Shown here one piece after another: positions 27,300 through 35,408 of a stretch of DNA of 64,000 nucleotides. The DNA is taken from contig CAZZUX010000007.1 in the NCBI GenBank assembly GCA_964657395.1, forward strand, positions 11,328 to 75,327, written 5' to 3'. The number at the start of each line of letters is the position of its first letter. Positions within the stretch are counted from its first letter, which is position 1. Made by a program: the position numbers and the translations under genes. A model generated the notes under the pieces. It was not told the origin of the DNA. It saw only the letters and a list, made by a program, of their open reading frames with translations, and searched no databases. The DNA is from G963692885 sp964657395 (GTDB lineage Bacteria > Acidobacteriota > Terriglobia > Terriglobales > Acidobacteriaceae).

Positions 27300-28952
27300 A
27301 TGGTGACGAGCTGGGAAGCTGACTACATTGTGGTAGGCGCGGGAATCGCTGGACTGCGTGCAGCCATAGAACTCGCGCAGAGCGGGCGCGTGCTGGTCGT
27401 GACCAAGGAGCAGCTTGGTGAGTCGAATACCCAGTATGCGCAGGGCGGTATCGCAGTCGCAATGAGCGGACAGGAAGATGTAACGCTGCATCTTGAAGAC
27501 ACCATCGCTGCAGGTGATGGACTGGTGGACGCGGCAGCTGCGGAAGTCTTGGTGCGTGAAGGGCCGGAGCGGGTAGAAGAATTGCTGGCATGGGGTACGC
27601 ACTTCGACCGCTATACAAGTGGCCAGCACACTGGTGAGTTGATGTTGACGCGCGAAGCAGCGCACAGCCGCAATCGCATCCTGCACGCCAATGGCGACGC
27701 TACAGGTCGAGAGATCAGCCGCGCCCTGCTGGCAACGGCAAGAGGTACGAAAAACATACAGTTAGCCGAGTGGACGATGGTCACCGGCCTGGTCATCGAA
27801 GACGGTCGCTGTGTTGGCGCAAAGCTGCTGGGTCCTGAAGATGTTGAACATACGGTCTATGCGCGGGCTGTGTTGTTGGCGAGCGGCGGAGCGGGGCAGG
27901 TTTACAGCGACACGACGAACCCGCCGGTGGCGACCGGCGACGGCATCTCGGTCGCCATGGCGGCTGGTGCCGAGCTGGCCGACATGGAGTTCTACCAGTT
28001 TCATCCGACCGCGCTGAGTCTGCCGGGAGTGCCGCGCTTTCTGATGTCCGAGGCGCTGCGCGGTGAGGGCGCATACCTTCTGAACGATAAAGGCGAGCGA
28101 TTCATGGAGCGGTACCATCCCTCGCTGGAGCTTGCGCCGCGGGATGTAGTGGCGCGGGCCATCACTCGTGAAGGTTTCCCAGACACGCTTGCGGAGTCAC
28201 GCGGCGAGGGAGTGGTGCGGAAGGTGTATCTCGACATGCGTCATGTGGAGCGGGAACATCCAGGGCTTGATCTGCAACTACGATTTCCAGGCATATCGAA
28301 GTTCCTTGCGACTTGCGGACTGCAGTTGAACCGAGACCTGGTTCCAGTCAGGCCGGCCGCACACTACCTGATGGGAGGAGTGCGGACAGACGTGAATACA
28401 TACACGTCTATACCGGGCTTGTATGCTGCGGGCGAAGTTGCCTGCACAGGCGTCCATGGAGCCAACCGGCTCGCGAGCAACTCGCTTCTTGAAGGGCTGG
28501 TGTTTGGTGCGCGGGCAGCCAAAGCAATGCGGGAAGAGCGTTCAATTCTGCGTAGGCACACCGAGTCGCTTCAGTGCAGACCCGAGAAAAATCCTGAAGC
28601 AGAATCGGAGTTGGTGAAGCTGCAAACCGCGATGTGGAAGCATGCAGGGCTGCTTCGTGACCAGAACCTGCTGTCCTCGTTTGTCAGCATGGATTCCGCG
28701 ATCCTCGCAGCGAAGAACAGGCACAATTGGAACAGGAGAACTCATGAAGTGCTGTCACTGTCGCGCATAGCTGCAGCGATCGTGCTGAGTGCTTCAACCC
28801 GCAAAGAGAGTCGTGGCGCGCACTTTCGCAGTGATTTTCCCAGCCGGAATGATGAGCGATATGGACACAAGCATTCCATCCTGACTTCCGATGCGGAGGG
28901 ACATCAGATACGGTATGAAGATTCTGTCAGCGAGTTATCTATCGCAGGCTGA
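27300..28952 (+). CDS. nadB: L-aspartate oxidase
   Basis: FAD enzyme that oxidises L-aspartate to iminoaspartate, the first step of de novo NAD synthesis; NadA then makes quinolinate. The 550-residue protein shows the FAD Rossmann motif YIVVGAGIAGLRAAIELA, the QYAQGGIAVAMS segment, active-site EFYQFHPTAL and RFMERYHP, and C-terminal ACTGVHGANRLASNSLLEGLVFG. Convergent with terC, one base apart. nadA lies 3.4 kb downstream in the same direction, with the tat operon between. No NAD+-riboswitch-like leader is seen in front of nadB. Confidence 0.96.
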   Translation: MVTSWEADYIVVGAGIAGLRAAIELAQSGRVLVVTKEQLGESNTQYAQGGIAVAMSGQEDVTLHLEDTIAAGDGLVDAAAAEVLVREGPERVEELLAWGTHFDRYTSGQHTGELMLTREAAHSRNRILHANGDATGREISRALLATARGTKNIQLAEWTMVTGLVIEDGRCVGAKLLGPEDVEHTVYARAVLLASGGAGQVYSDTTNPPVATGDGISVAMAAGAELADMEFYQFHPTALSLPGVPRFLMSEALRGEGAYLLNDKGERFMERYHPSLELAPRDVVARAITREGFPDTLAESRGEGVVRKVYLDMRHVEREHPGLDLQLRFPGISKFLATCGLQLNRDLVPVRPAAHYLMGGVRTDVNTYTSIPGLYAAGEVACTGVHGANRLASNSLLEGLVFGARAAKAMREERSILRRHTESLQCRPEKNPEAESELVKLQTAMWKHAGLLRDQNLLSSFVSMDSAILAAKNRHNWNRRTHEVLSLSRIAAAIVLSASTRKESRGAHFRSDFPSRNDERYGHKHSILTSDAEGHQIRYEDSVSELSIAG

Positions 28953-28953
28953 G

Positions 28954-29832
28954 TTATGCGTCGCTGGCAGAAGCAGGTTCGGTCGTCAGCAGGGAAGCGA
29001 TGGTAAAGATCGCGACTGTTCCCAGGATGACACCTAGAGACACAATCGTTGAGATCGTGATCCAGTGCCCGACCAACATCTTCGCGCCCACAAAGGCCAG
29101 GATGATGCCCAGGCCATAGTGCAGCAGGCGCAGCTTGTGAAGCATGCCGGCCAGCACGAAGTAGAGCGATCTTAGGCCCAGGATTGCGCAGATGTTCGAA
29201 GTGTAGATGATGTAAGTCTGCTTACTGACTGCGATGACAGCAGGCACAGAGTCAAGAGCGAAGACAAGGTCTGTGGCCTCGATTGCCAGCACTGCCATAA
29301 GAAAAATGGAAGAGCCGGACTTCTTGCCTCTTGTCAGCAGGCGGATCCACGCAGGTTGTTTGTGGCGCTGTTCTTTTTGGAAGATCAGCCGTGTGGCAGC
29401 ATAGATCAGGATGGCGCCAAAGACATACTCTACAGCCTGGAAGCGTTGGAGCAGTGCCACGCCGGCCAGGATGAAAAGGCCACGCATGACGATGGCGCCG
29501 GCAACACCCCAGGTAAGCGCGCGCCTTTGATCGACGCTGCTGAGCTCAAAGCTGCTGAACAGGAGCAGAAAAACAAACAGGTTGTCCACGCTCAGAGAAA
29601 GCTCGATCGCATACCCGGAAATAAACTCAAGGGCTGCCGTCGATCCTCGATCCAGGTAAAGAACCCCGCCGAAGCCGAGCGACAGAATGGTGAGCGCGAG
29701 AGTCCAGGCAATGTAGGTGGATTGCGCTGGTTCCGTGCTTTTCCGCTGCAGCCAGAAAAAATCGACGAGCAGAACAGTAAGGACCGCGCTGTGGAAGTAG
29801 AGCCAGAAGGAGAGCGGTGCGCCGGCGATCAT
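28954..29832 (-). CDS. TerC/Alx-family membrane protein
   Basis: A 292-residue polytopic membrane protein of the TerC family (relatives: Alx, YkoY), linked to manganese export, tellurite resistance or metalation of exported proteins. Family motifs: LSVDNLFVFLLLFSSF in an early helix and the later ATDLVFALDSVPAVIAVS, both with conserved Asp in membrane helices. A GCAGGAG ribosome site precedes ATG 29832. It ends the tat operon, 25 bases after the cyclotransferase gene. Bacillus TerC proteins have been tied to Mn supply of exoenzymes, which makes the Tat neighbourhood noteworthy, but that is inference. Confidence 0.9.
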   Translation of the reverse strand: MIAGAPLSFWLYFHSAVLTVLLVDFFWLQRKSTEPAQSTYIAWTLALTILSLGFGGVLYLDRGSTAALEFISGYAIELSLSVDNLFVFLLLFSSFELSSVDQRRALTWGVAGAIVMRGLFILAGVALLQRFQAVEYVFGAILIYAATRLIFQKEQRHKQPAWIRLLTRGKKSGSSIFLMAVLAIEATDLVFALDSVPAVIAVSKQTYIIYTSNICAILGLRSLYFVLAGMLHKLRLLHYGLGIILAFVGAKMLVGHWITISTIVSLGVILGTVAIFTIASLLTTEPASASDA

Positions 29833-29857
29833 GCGAACGCTCCTGCGTCCAGTGTCA

Positions 29858-30649
29858 CTACTGTATCGACTTGTTACCGCGGCGAGGAACGAGCTTGATC
29901 TCGAAGACGGCGGGCCACTGCTTACCGGTCACAAACAGGCGATCATGTTGATTGTCGTAGGCGATGCCGTTCAACACGGACTCTGCATTCACCATCTCGT
30001 CGGAGGGGATGATGCCGCTCAGGTCGATCCAGCCGATGACGTGACCATCCTGGGGAGAGATGCGTGCAATACGGTCTTCATGCCAGATGTTGGCATAGAT
30101 CTCACCCTTGATAAACTCCAGTTCGTTTAATTGACTGATCGGCTCTTTCCCGTCCTTCACCGTAATCTGACGCGTGACCTGGAAGGTGTCCGGATCGCGA
30201 AAACGTAGAATAGCGCTCCCGTCACTGGTGATGATTTCTTTTGCAGTGCGCGTCATTCCCCAGCCTTCACCGGTATAGCTGAACTGCTTGAGAGGGCGCA
30301 GACTGAAGCGGTCATAGACGAAGCAGACGTGTGATTTCCATGTCCACTCGTAGATATTGGAGCCCCAGTCAATGATGCCTTCTCCAAAGTAGCTCGGATC
30401 GAGCGGCCTTCGCTGGATGACCTTGCCGGTTGCAGGATCTTCAACCAGGAGTTCAGAACGGCCTTCAAGACCTGTGCCTTCGTAGAAGTGGCCATCCAGA
30501 TAGAAGAAGCCTTCTGTGTAGTTCTCGGTGGAGTGCGGCAGCTTCGCGACCACTTTGTAGCCCATGACAGGTGCCTCCGCCTGAAGGCAGCCTGTAGAGC
30601 CAGCGCTCAGGGTAAGCAACAGCATGAAGGCAGCAGTCCCAAGCTTCAT
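29858..30649 (-). CDS. Glutaminyl-peptide cyclotransferase (plant-type beta-propeller), lipoprotein
   Basis: Converts N-terminal glutamine of proteins to pyroglutamate. From ATG 30649 (AGAGG upstream, overlapping the tatC stop by four bases) the 263-residue protein has a lipoprotein signal ending in STGC (Cys21), then the beta-propeller motifs YTEGFFYLDGHFYEGTGLEG, KQFSYTGEGWGMT and LNGIAYDNQHDRLFVTGKQW characteristic of plant/bacterial-type glutaminyl cyclases. It acts in the periplasm on exported proteins, fitting its place between tatC and terC. A longer upstream frame lies within tatC and is not coding. Confidence 0.9.
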   Translation of the reverse strand: MKLGTAAFMLLLTLSAGSTGCLQAEAPVMGYKVVAKLPHSTENYTEGFFYLDGHFYEGTGLEGRSELLVEDPATGKVIQRRPLDPSYFGEGIIDWGSNIYEWTWKSHVCFVYDRFSLRPLKQFSYTGEGWGMTRTAKEIITSDGSAILRFRDPDTFQVTRQITVKDGKEPISQLNELEFIKGEIYANIWHEDRIARISPQDGHVIGWIDLSGIIPSDEMVNAESVLNGIAYDNQHDRLFVTGKQWPAVFEIKLVPRRGNKSIQ

Positions 30650-31443
30650 TTCGCCTCTTTTAGGCGGTTGCGGCGCGTCGGATGGACCATGAAGGCGACT
30701 CCTATCCCGATCAGATACAGCAGGAGCATAGGGGTAGCGAAAACGCACATGGTCGGAATGTCGGGAGTCGGCGTGATGATGGCGGCGATGATGAAGATGA
30801 TGAGAACGGCGTAGCGGAAGTTCTTCCACAGAAATTTCGCGCTGACAATGCCGAACAGGGCCAGGAACATGATGAGAATCGGCAATTCGAAGCTGATGCC
30901 AAGACCCAGGATGACAGTCATGAACAGGTCGGTGTACTCGCTGATAGTGACCATGGGGCGGAACTGCGCACTGTAGCCGAGAAGAAAGTCGAGCGCACCC
31001 GTGAAGACAAATCGGTAGCCGAAAAAGGCCCCGGCAAGAAAGAGGCCAACGGTTGCCGACATGAAGGGAACGACGTAGCGCTTTTCCTTCTGATACAGGC
31101 CAGGGGAGATGAACATCCAGACCTGGTAGAGGATGAAGGGCGACGCGATGATGGCGCCCCCGATCAATGACAGCTTGATATACATGTTGAAGCCGTCGAC
31201 TGGATTGAGATAGACGAGGTGCGGATCCAGGTGATGTTTGTTCAGCGCCTTGACCATCGGCGCTTCCATGAGTCCGTAGATCTTCTCGCGAAAATAGTAG
31301 GCGATGAAGAAGCCGGCGATGAGGTAGATAGCAGATCGAACGATGCGCCGGCGAAGTTCCTCAAGATGTTCGATGAGGCTCATTCCAGGCAACTCTACGC
31401 GTTCCGTTACGGCGACACGGGCACGGTCAACGATGTCATCCAT
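30646..31443 (-). CDS. tatC: Sec-independent translocase subunit TatC
   Basis: Core receptor of the twin-arginine translocase, which exports folded proteins. 265 residues, six membrane helices, with the conserved N-terminal MSLIEHLEELRRRIVRS (contact with the Tat signal) and the first-loop region. The gene overlaps tatB by eight bases and the cyclotransferase start by four, so the set is an operon. The aminotransferase at 48.7-49.9 kb carries a good Tat signal and is a likely client. Confidence 0.97.
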   Translation of the reverse strand: MDDIVDRARVAVTERVELPGMSLIEHLEELRRRIVRSAIYLIAGFFIAYYFREKIYGLMEAPMVKALNKHHLDPHLVYLNPVDGFNMYIKLSLIGGAIIASPFILYQVWMFISPGLYQKEKRYVVPFMSATVGLFLAGAFFGYRFVFTGALDFLLGYSAQFRPMVTISEYTDLFMTVILGLGISFELPILIMFLALFGIVSAKFLWKNFRYAVLIIFIIAAIITPTPDIPTMCVFATPMLLLYLIGIGVAFMVHPTRRNRLKEAK

Positions 31444-32026
31444 GTCTTAATCCATCGTGCACTGCCACGCTTTCGGATCTGCCTGCTGCGTTGCTCTCGA
31501 TCTCAGGGGCCTCACCTGCCTCTACGACGGGCATGGAAAAAGGTGCATCTTCCACCGGATCGCTGCTGTTGGCTACCGGAGCCGAAGTCACACGGTTCGG
31601 CCGTTGAGCTTCTATCGGATCACCGGAAGAGGGCGGCTGGATGACTAGGCTTCCTTCGGAAGATGAGGGTAGCGACGACTCGGCGCTGACACTTGTATCC
31701 GCCGAAAGCGCCACCGGGCCGGATTGCACCTGGATGGCAGCTTGTTGCTGGAGTTGCTTCTGCTTCTCTTGCTGGTCAGAGAGGCGGAGTTCTTCTTCGA
31801 TCTGCAGTTTGAAGTCGTTGCTGGCACGCCGGAACTCAAATACGAGTTTGCCGATCTGCTTGCCGATCTCGGGCAGCCGTTTCGGGCCGAAGACAACCAG
31901 CGCGACGACAAAAATGAAAAAAGTGTCCGGAATGCCCAGGGATGCCTGCAGGACTGGAGGATCAGCCAGAGCATGGACGGAAGGATGCGTCAGCGCGACG
32001 ATGGTCGATATGACTTCAGCTTGCAT
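31436..32026 (-). CDS. tatB: Sec-independent translocase subunit TatB (TatA/B family)
   Basis: 196 residues. After a short N-terminal segment, one membrane helix IPDTFFIFVVALVVFGPKRL includes the TatA/B hinge motif FGPKRLPE, then an amphipathic helix (EIGKQIGKLVFEFRRASNDF) and a long charged, Gln- and Pro-rich tail. The ~30 residues before the helix and the tail length favour TatB over TatA. No separate tatA is in the window; it may be elsewhere or this protein may do both jobs. First gene of the operon tatB-tatC-QC-terC, divergent from nadA. Confidence 0.9.
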   Translation of the reverse strand: MQAEVISTIVALTHPSVHALADPPVLQASLGIPDTFFIFVVALVVFGPKRLPEIGKQIGKLVFEFRRASNDFKLQIEEELRLSDQQEKQKQLQQQAAIQVQSGPVALSADTSVSAESSLPSSSEGSLVIQPPSSGDPIEAQRPNRVTSAPVANSSDPVEDAPFSMPVVEAGEAPEIESNAAGRSESVAVHDGLRHG

Positions 32027-32147
32027 TGCTCACCTATGATACCCACGCGCAGCCTTCCTCACCAAAAGTCGTTGGTTCGCTGCTTCCATTGTGTGATGGA
32101 TGCACCAATCGACCGTTGATCGACGCTTAAGTCTTTCCTAAGTAACG

Positions 32148-32178
32148 TTGTAGCCGCCTTACATGGATGTAATAAAAT
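32148..32178 (+). promoter_or_regulatory. Candidate nadA promoter
   Basis: TTGTAG (32148-32153) and TAAAAT (32173-32178) are spaced by 19 bases, a good -10 with a moderate -35. Transcription would start near 32185, some 55 bases before the riboswitch, which fits. Confidence 0.4.
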
Positions 32179-32238
32179 ACTGATGTTGCCTTGAAGCGCT
32201 TCTGAACCCTGGACTGCTTCTCCGGCATCTACAAGACA

Positions 32239-32348
32239 GCATTGCAACATCCCCGCGGATTGGGCGGCCTGCCAGGGTCACAGTGAATCCGCTGCAATGC
32301 AGCAAGAGCTTTCAACATCCCCGTTCAGCGACAGGCTGAACTGAAGGC
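32239..32348 (+). promoter_or_regulatory. NAD+-I riboswitch (nadA motif), two domains, upstream of nadA
   Basis: Two similar domains share the identical core AACATCCCC (32246-32254, 32314-32322). Domain 1 (32239-32300): P1 GCATTGC/GCAATGC, 7 perfect pairs, and P2 GCGGATT/AATCCGC, 7 perfect pairs, enclosing a GGC...GCC hairpin. Domain 2 (32308-32348): P1 GCTTTC/GAAGGC (one G.U) and P2 GTTCAGC/GCTGAAC closed by a 5-nt loop. This is the arrangement of the NAD+-I class, known chiefly from Acidobacteria in front of nadA. The 3' strand of domain 2 P1 merges with the ribosome site GGCGG (32346-32350), six bases before ATG 32357. So NAD+ binding would most likely block translation. Confidence 0.9.
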
Positions 32349-32356
32349 GGAAGACC

Positions 32357-33544
32357 ATGGCAACACTTTTAGTAGAACCGGTAGCGGACTTGCGTGTTCT
32401 CGACGAAACGGCGGCGGAGCTGCGTGAAACGGCTGACAGTTGCTCGCTGGAAAATTACCTGACACTGCCTGACCACACGATGGACGCCCGTATCGCTGCG
32501 TCCCGCGAGCGGCTTGGCGCCGACGCCGTCATCCTTGGTCATCATTACCAGCGTGACGAAGTCATCCGCTTCGCCGACTTCACTGGCGACTCCTACAAGC
32601 TTTCAAAGATTGCGGCTGAGACTGAGGCCAAATACATTCTTTTCTGCGGCGTCCACTTTATGGCTGAAAGCGCCGATGTGCTGGGCCGCACGGATGCGAA
32701 CGGGCGCAGTCTGCAGCAGGTGATCCTGCCTGACCTGAATGCCGGCTGCTCCATGGCGGACATGGCAGAGATCGGACAGGTGGAAGCCTGCTGGGAGGGC
32801 TTGCAGCGCGCCGGCTTGCGCGAAGACCAGGTGCTGCCGCTTACCTATATGAACTCCACTGCCGCAATCAAGGCATTCTGCGGCGAGCTGGGCGGACTGG
32901 TGTGTACGTCCTCCAATGCGCGGTCTGCGTTCGAATGGGCCTTTGCGCGCCGCGAGAAGATCCTGTTTCTGCCCGATCAGCACCTGGGACGAAATACCGC
33001 CTTTGCCATGGGCATCCCGCTGTCGGAGATGGTGGTATGGGATCCCTTTCAGATTGGCGGCGGCATCGCTCCTGATCGCCTGCGGGCTGCGAAGGTCATC
33101 CTTTGGAAGGGCCACTGTTCTGTCCATCAGCGCTTTCTGCCCAGCCACGTGGACCAGGTGCGAGCCAGGTATCCGGGTATCCAGGTCATCGTGCATCCGG
33201 AATGCCGCTGGGAAGTCTGCCAGAAAGCCGATGCACTGGGATCGACCGAGCGACTGATCAAACTGGTCGAAGATGCGCCGGAGGGCAGCATGTTCGCCAT
33301 CGGTACAGAGATACACCTGGTGAACCGGCTGGCACACAGGTTTGCGCCTCTAGGGAAAAAGATCATCACCCTGGATGACACCGGCTGCCTCTGCACGACG
33401 ATGTACCGGATTTCGCCCCAGCATCTGGCCTGGGCGCTCGAAAACCTTGAAGAGGGCCGAGTCGTGAATCAAATCAAAGTGCGCGTGGATGTGAAGTACT
33501 GGGCGCGGGTTGCTCTCGACCGAATGCTTGAAGTAAAGGCATGA
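32357..33544 (+). CDS. nadA: Quinolinate synthase
   Basis: 4Fe-4S enzyme that condenses iminoaspartate with dihydroxyacetone phosphate to quinolinate. 395 residues, with ILGHHYQRDEVIRFADFTGDS, FCGVHFMAESADVL, LPDLNAGCSMADM (Cys131), VCTSSNA (Cys183), HPECRWEV (Cys283) and DDTGCLCTTMYR (Cys344/346); the cluster ligands are among these cysteines. The N-terminal ~40 residues are an extension typical of longer NadA proteins. Regulated by the NAD+-I leader directly upstream. A DUF2203 gene follows after 37 bases. Confidence 0.97.
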   Translation: MATLLVEPVADLRVLDETAAELRETADSCSLENYLTLPDHTMDARIAASRERLGADAVILGHHYQRDEVIRFADFTGDSYKLSKIAAETEAKYILFCGVHFMAESADVLGRTDANGRSLQQVILPDLNAGCSMADMAEIGQVEACWEGLQRAGLREDQVLPLTYMNSTAAIKAFCGELGGLVCTSSNARSAFEWAFARREKILFLPDQHLGRNTAFAMGIPLSEMVVWDPFQIGGGIAPDRLRAAKVILWKGHCSVHQRFLPSHVDQVRARYPGIQVIVHPECRWEVCQKADALGSTERLIKLVEDAPEGSMFAIGTEIHLVNRLAHRFAPLGKKIITLDDTGCLCTTMYRISPQHLAWALENLEEGRVVNQIKVRVDVKYWARVALDRMLEVKA

Positions 33545-33581
33545 TCAGCGTCTCGCTGCTTATGCCAAAGGGGACTTGCTG

Positions 33582-34025
33582 ATGAAGATGAAGACGTTTT
33601 CCCTGGACGAAGCGCAGGGTCTGTTGCCAATCCTCGATGCACTGCTTGATCGCGCTTTGCAGACGCGCGACGAAGCGGCGCGGCTGGAAGAAAAGATGGC
33701 TGCGTTGAAGGTTCGCATCTTCCATTCCGGCGGCATGGCAGTGGATGTCGTAGCAGCCTACCGGGACGCAGCGGCACTGCTGAGGAATCGCGAGGCGGCC
33801 GTCAAGACCATGGAAGAATTCGCGTCGATTGGCGTCCAGGTCAAGGACCTCGACTCAGGCCTGCTGGATTTCCCGTGCAACCTGGATGGAGAGGTCGTAC
33901 TGCTTTGCTGGAAGCGGGGCGAACCGAAGATTGAATACTGGCACACCATGGAAGCGGGATTCAGTGGCAGACAGAGGCTTGATGCACGCTTTCGCAGCAG
34001 TGCGCGTGCCGACCGTCTGAACTGA
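33582..34025 (+). CDS. DUF2203 family protein
   Basis: 147-residue soluble protein from ATG 33582 (ATG 33588 also possible). It matches DUF2203: N-terminal FSLDEAQGLLPILDALLDRA, a helical hairpin, then the conserved GVQVKDLDSGLLDFPCNLDGEVVLLCWKRGE region (split here by eye into two motifs, KDLDSGLLDFP and VLLCWKRGEP) and a YWHTMEAGFSGRQ end. The family is uncharacterised. Same direction as nadA, so possibly in its transcript. Confidence 0.85.
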   Translation: MKMKTFSLDEAQGLLPILDALLDRALQTRDEAARLEEKMAALKVRIFHSGGMAVDVVAAYRDAAALLRNREAAVKTMEEFASIGVQVKDLDSGLLDFPCNLDGEVVLLCWKRGEPKIEYWHTMEAGFSGRQRLDARFRSSARADRLN

Positions 34026-34033
34026 GGCTTGAG

Positions 34034-35128
34034 CTAGGTAGCAAAGGCGTGGGGCCAGTACAGGCTGAACCTCGTGCCCTGGTTCACGATGGAATGTACT
34101 GAGATGCTTCCAGAGTGGCGATCCATGATATGTTTCACGCTCCACAGGCCCATGCCATTCCCGGCTTCACCTTTGGTGGTCGCGCCAAAATGGAACAGGG
34201 TGTCCAGAACATCCGGCGCGATGCCGCTTCCCTGGTCGGCTACAACAATCTCGACTCCTTCACTGCGGCCCGTGAGCTTCACCTCGACCTTGGCCCCAGG
34301 GGATGTCACAGCTTCGCAGGCATTCCGTACAAGATTAAGCAAAACCTGGCGAACTTCCCCGGCAAAGGCGTCCACCGTGCAATTCCCATCAGCCTCCACG
34401 TGGAAGAGAAGCTGTCGGGATTCGATGAGTGGATTGAGAATGAACCGGACTGAATCCATGGCGGCGCGCAGATCAACCTTTTCCGGTCTTCTGCCTTGGC
34501 GAATGAAGGAGAGCGTGGAATCTGCGATGGTAAGAACGCGGGTGGCTTCCTCAACCGTGGAGCGTGCGAGCGCTGCAATTTCGGGTGAAACCTGTGCCGA
34601 GCTGTAGATCAGGTACTGCAGATTCTGAATGGCTTCCAGCGGATTCCGTATTTCGTGGCTGACACTGGCGGACATGCGGCTCCACTCCTCGAGTTTCTTG
34701 GCCGCCAGCAGGTTCTCGCGCATTTCGTAATTGGTGGACTCGCTGGAGGCAAGCCGTCGGGCATAGTCATTTATGCCAAAAACGATCCGCGGCATCCGAA
34801 CGATCAGCATGATCGCGACATAGCCTGACAAACCTGCAGTAAGAATGTTCATCCAGGCGTCTAACCAGAACACTGGAATCCAGGTCGTCACTACTTCCAG
34901 CAGGTGGGTCGATCCGCAAGCCAGGATGAAGAGGGCAAAGCCGATAACGAAATAGATCCAGTCACGTGCGATAGCGAGACCGGTACGTGATGCAAGAACG
35001 ATCAGAAGGATGCAGATGGTCAGGTAGCTGAGGAAGGTGATCAGGTTCGTGATCACCATGGTCCAGATCAGGTGAGGCGCTGCTGCCCAGCAAACCGCGT
35101 GCGGCATGAGTGAATTCGAGTCCAGCAT
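34034..35128 (-). CDS. Membrane histidine kinase with ethylene-receptor-like sensor
   Basis: 364-residue sensor kinase. Three membrane helices (~21-47, 54-78, 87-111) resemble the ethylene-binding domain of ETR1 and its bacterial relatives. The second has FILACGSTHLLEV with the copper-ligand pair Cys71 and His75 (ETR1 Cys65, His69) and Ile68 (Ile62). In the first helix Tyr35 (Tyr32) is kept, but Asn28 replaces Asp25 and Cys39 replaces Pro36. A HisKA domain with SHEIRNPLEA (phospho-acceptor His158), an N box (LLNLVRNACEAV) and G boxes (DQGSGIAPD, GNGMGLWSVKHIM) follow. No PAS domain or adjacent response regulator. Confidence 0.88.
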   Translation of the reverse strand: MLDSNSLMPHAVCWAAAPHLIWTMVITNLITFLSYLTICILLIVLASRTGLAIARDWIYFVIGFALFILACGSTHLLEVVTTWIPVFWLDAWMNILTAGLSGYVAIMLIVRMPRIVFGINDYARRLASSESTNYEMRENLLAAKKLEEWSRMSASVSHEIRNPLEAIQNLQYLIYSSAQVSPEIAALARSTVEEATRVLTIADSTLSFIRQGRRPEKVDLRAAMDSVRFILNPLIESRQLLFHVEADGNCTVDAFAGEVRQVLLNLVRNACEAVTSPGAKVEVKLTGRSEGVEIVVADQGSGIAPDVLDTLFHFGATTKGEAGNGMGLWSVKHIMDRHSGSISVHSIVNQGTRFSLYWPHAFAT

Positions 35129-35261
35129 TTTCCGCCTACTTCGCGCCGTGCCAATCGTTGGTCATATCAAGTTAATCGCGGTTCAACTGGCGCCCGGATC
35201 AGTGACGTCCAGCCCACTACAACCTATATCTCAATAAGTGCTCTGATAAGCGGGAGCATAC

Positions 35262-35408
35262 ATGAAGTTACATTGCCACGTAGACCTAAATTGCAAAGCC
35301 TGCTCAATGCAGTGTCATGTAAGTAATCTCTTCCGAACCGAATGTGATTACCTCATCGTTGCGCTACAAGTAACAGGGCTCATTGTCCTTAAGTCGTGGA
35401 TCGCATGA
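35262..35408 (+). CDS. Candidate 48-residue Cys/His-rich small protein
   Basis: A short ORF in the AT-rich gap. GGGAG lies five bases before the ATG, an optimal ribosome site. The N-terminal half is rich in Cys and His (HCHVDLNCKACSMQCHV: Cys5, 11, 14, 18, then Cys28) with a CxxC and nearby His, as in small metal-binding or redox peptides. The C-terminal half is hydrophobic (YLIVALQVTGLIVL) and could sit in a membrane. I do not recognise a family. It may be chance; the only evidence is the ribosome site and the composition. Confidence 0.3.
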   Translation: MKLHCHVDLNCKACSMQCHVSNLFRTECDYLIVALQVTGLIVLKSWIA

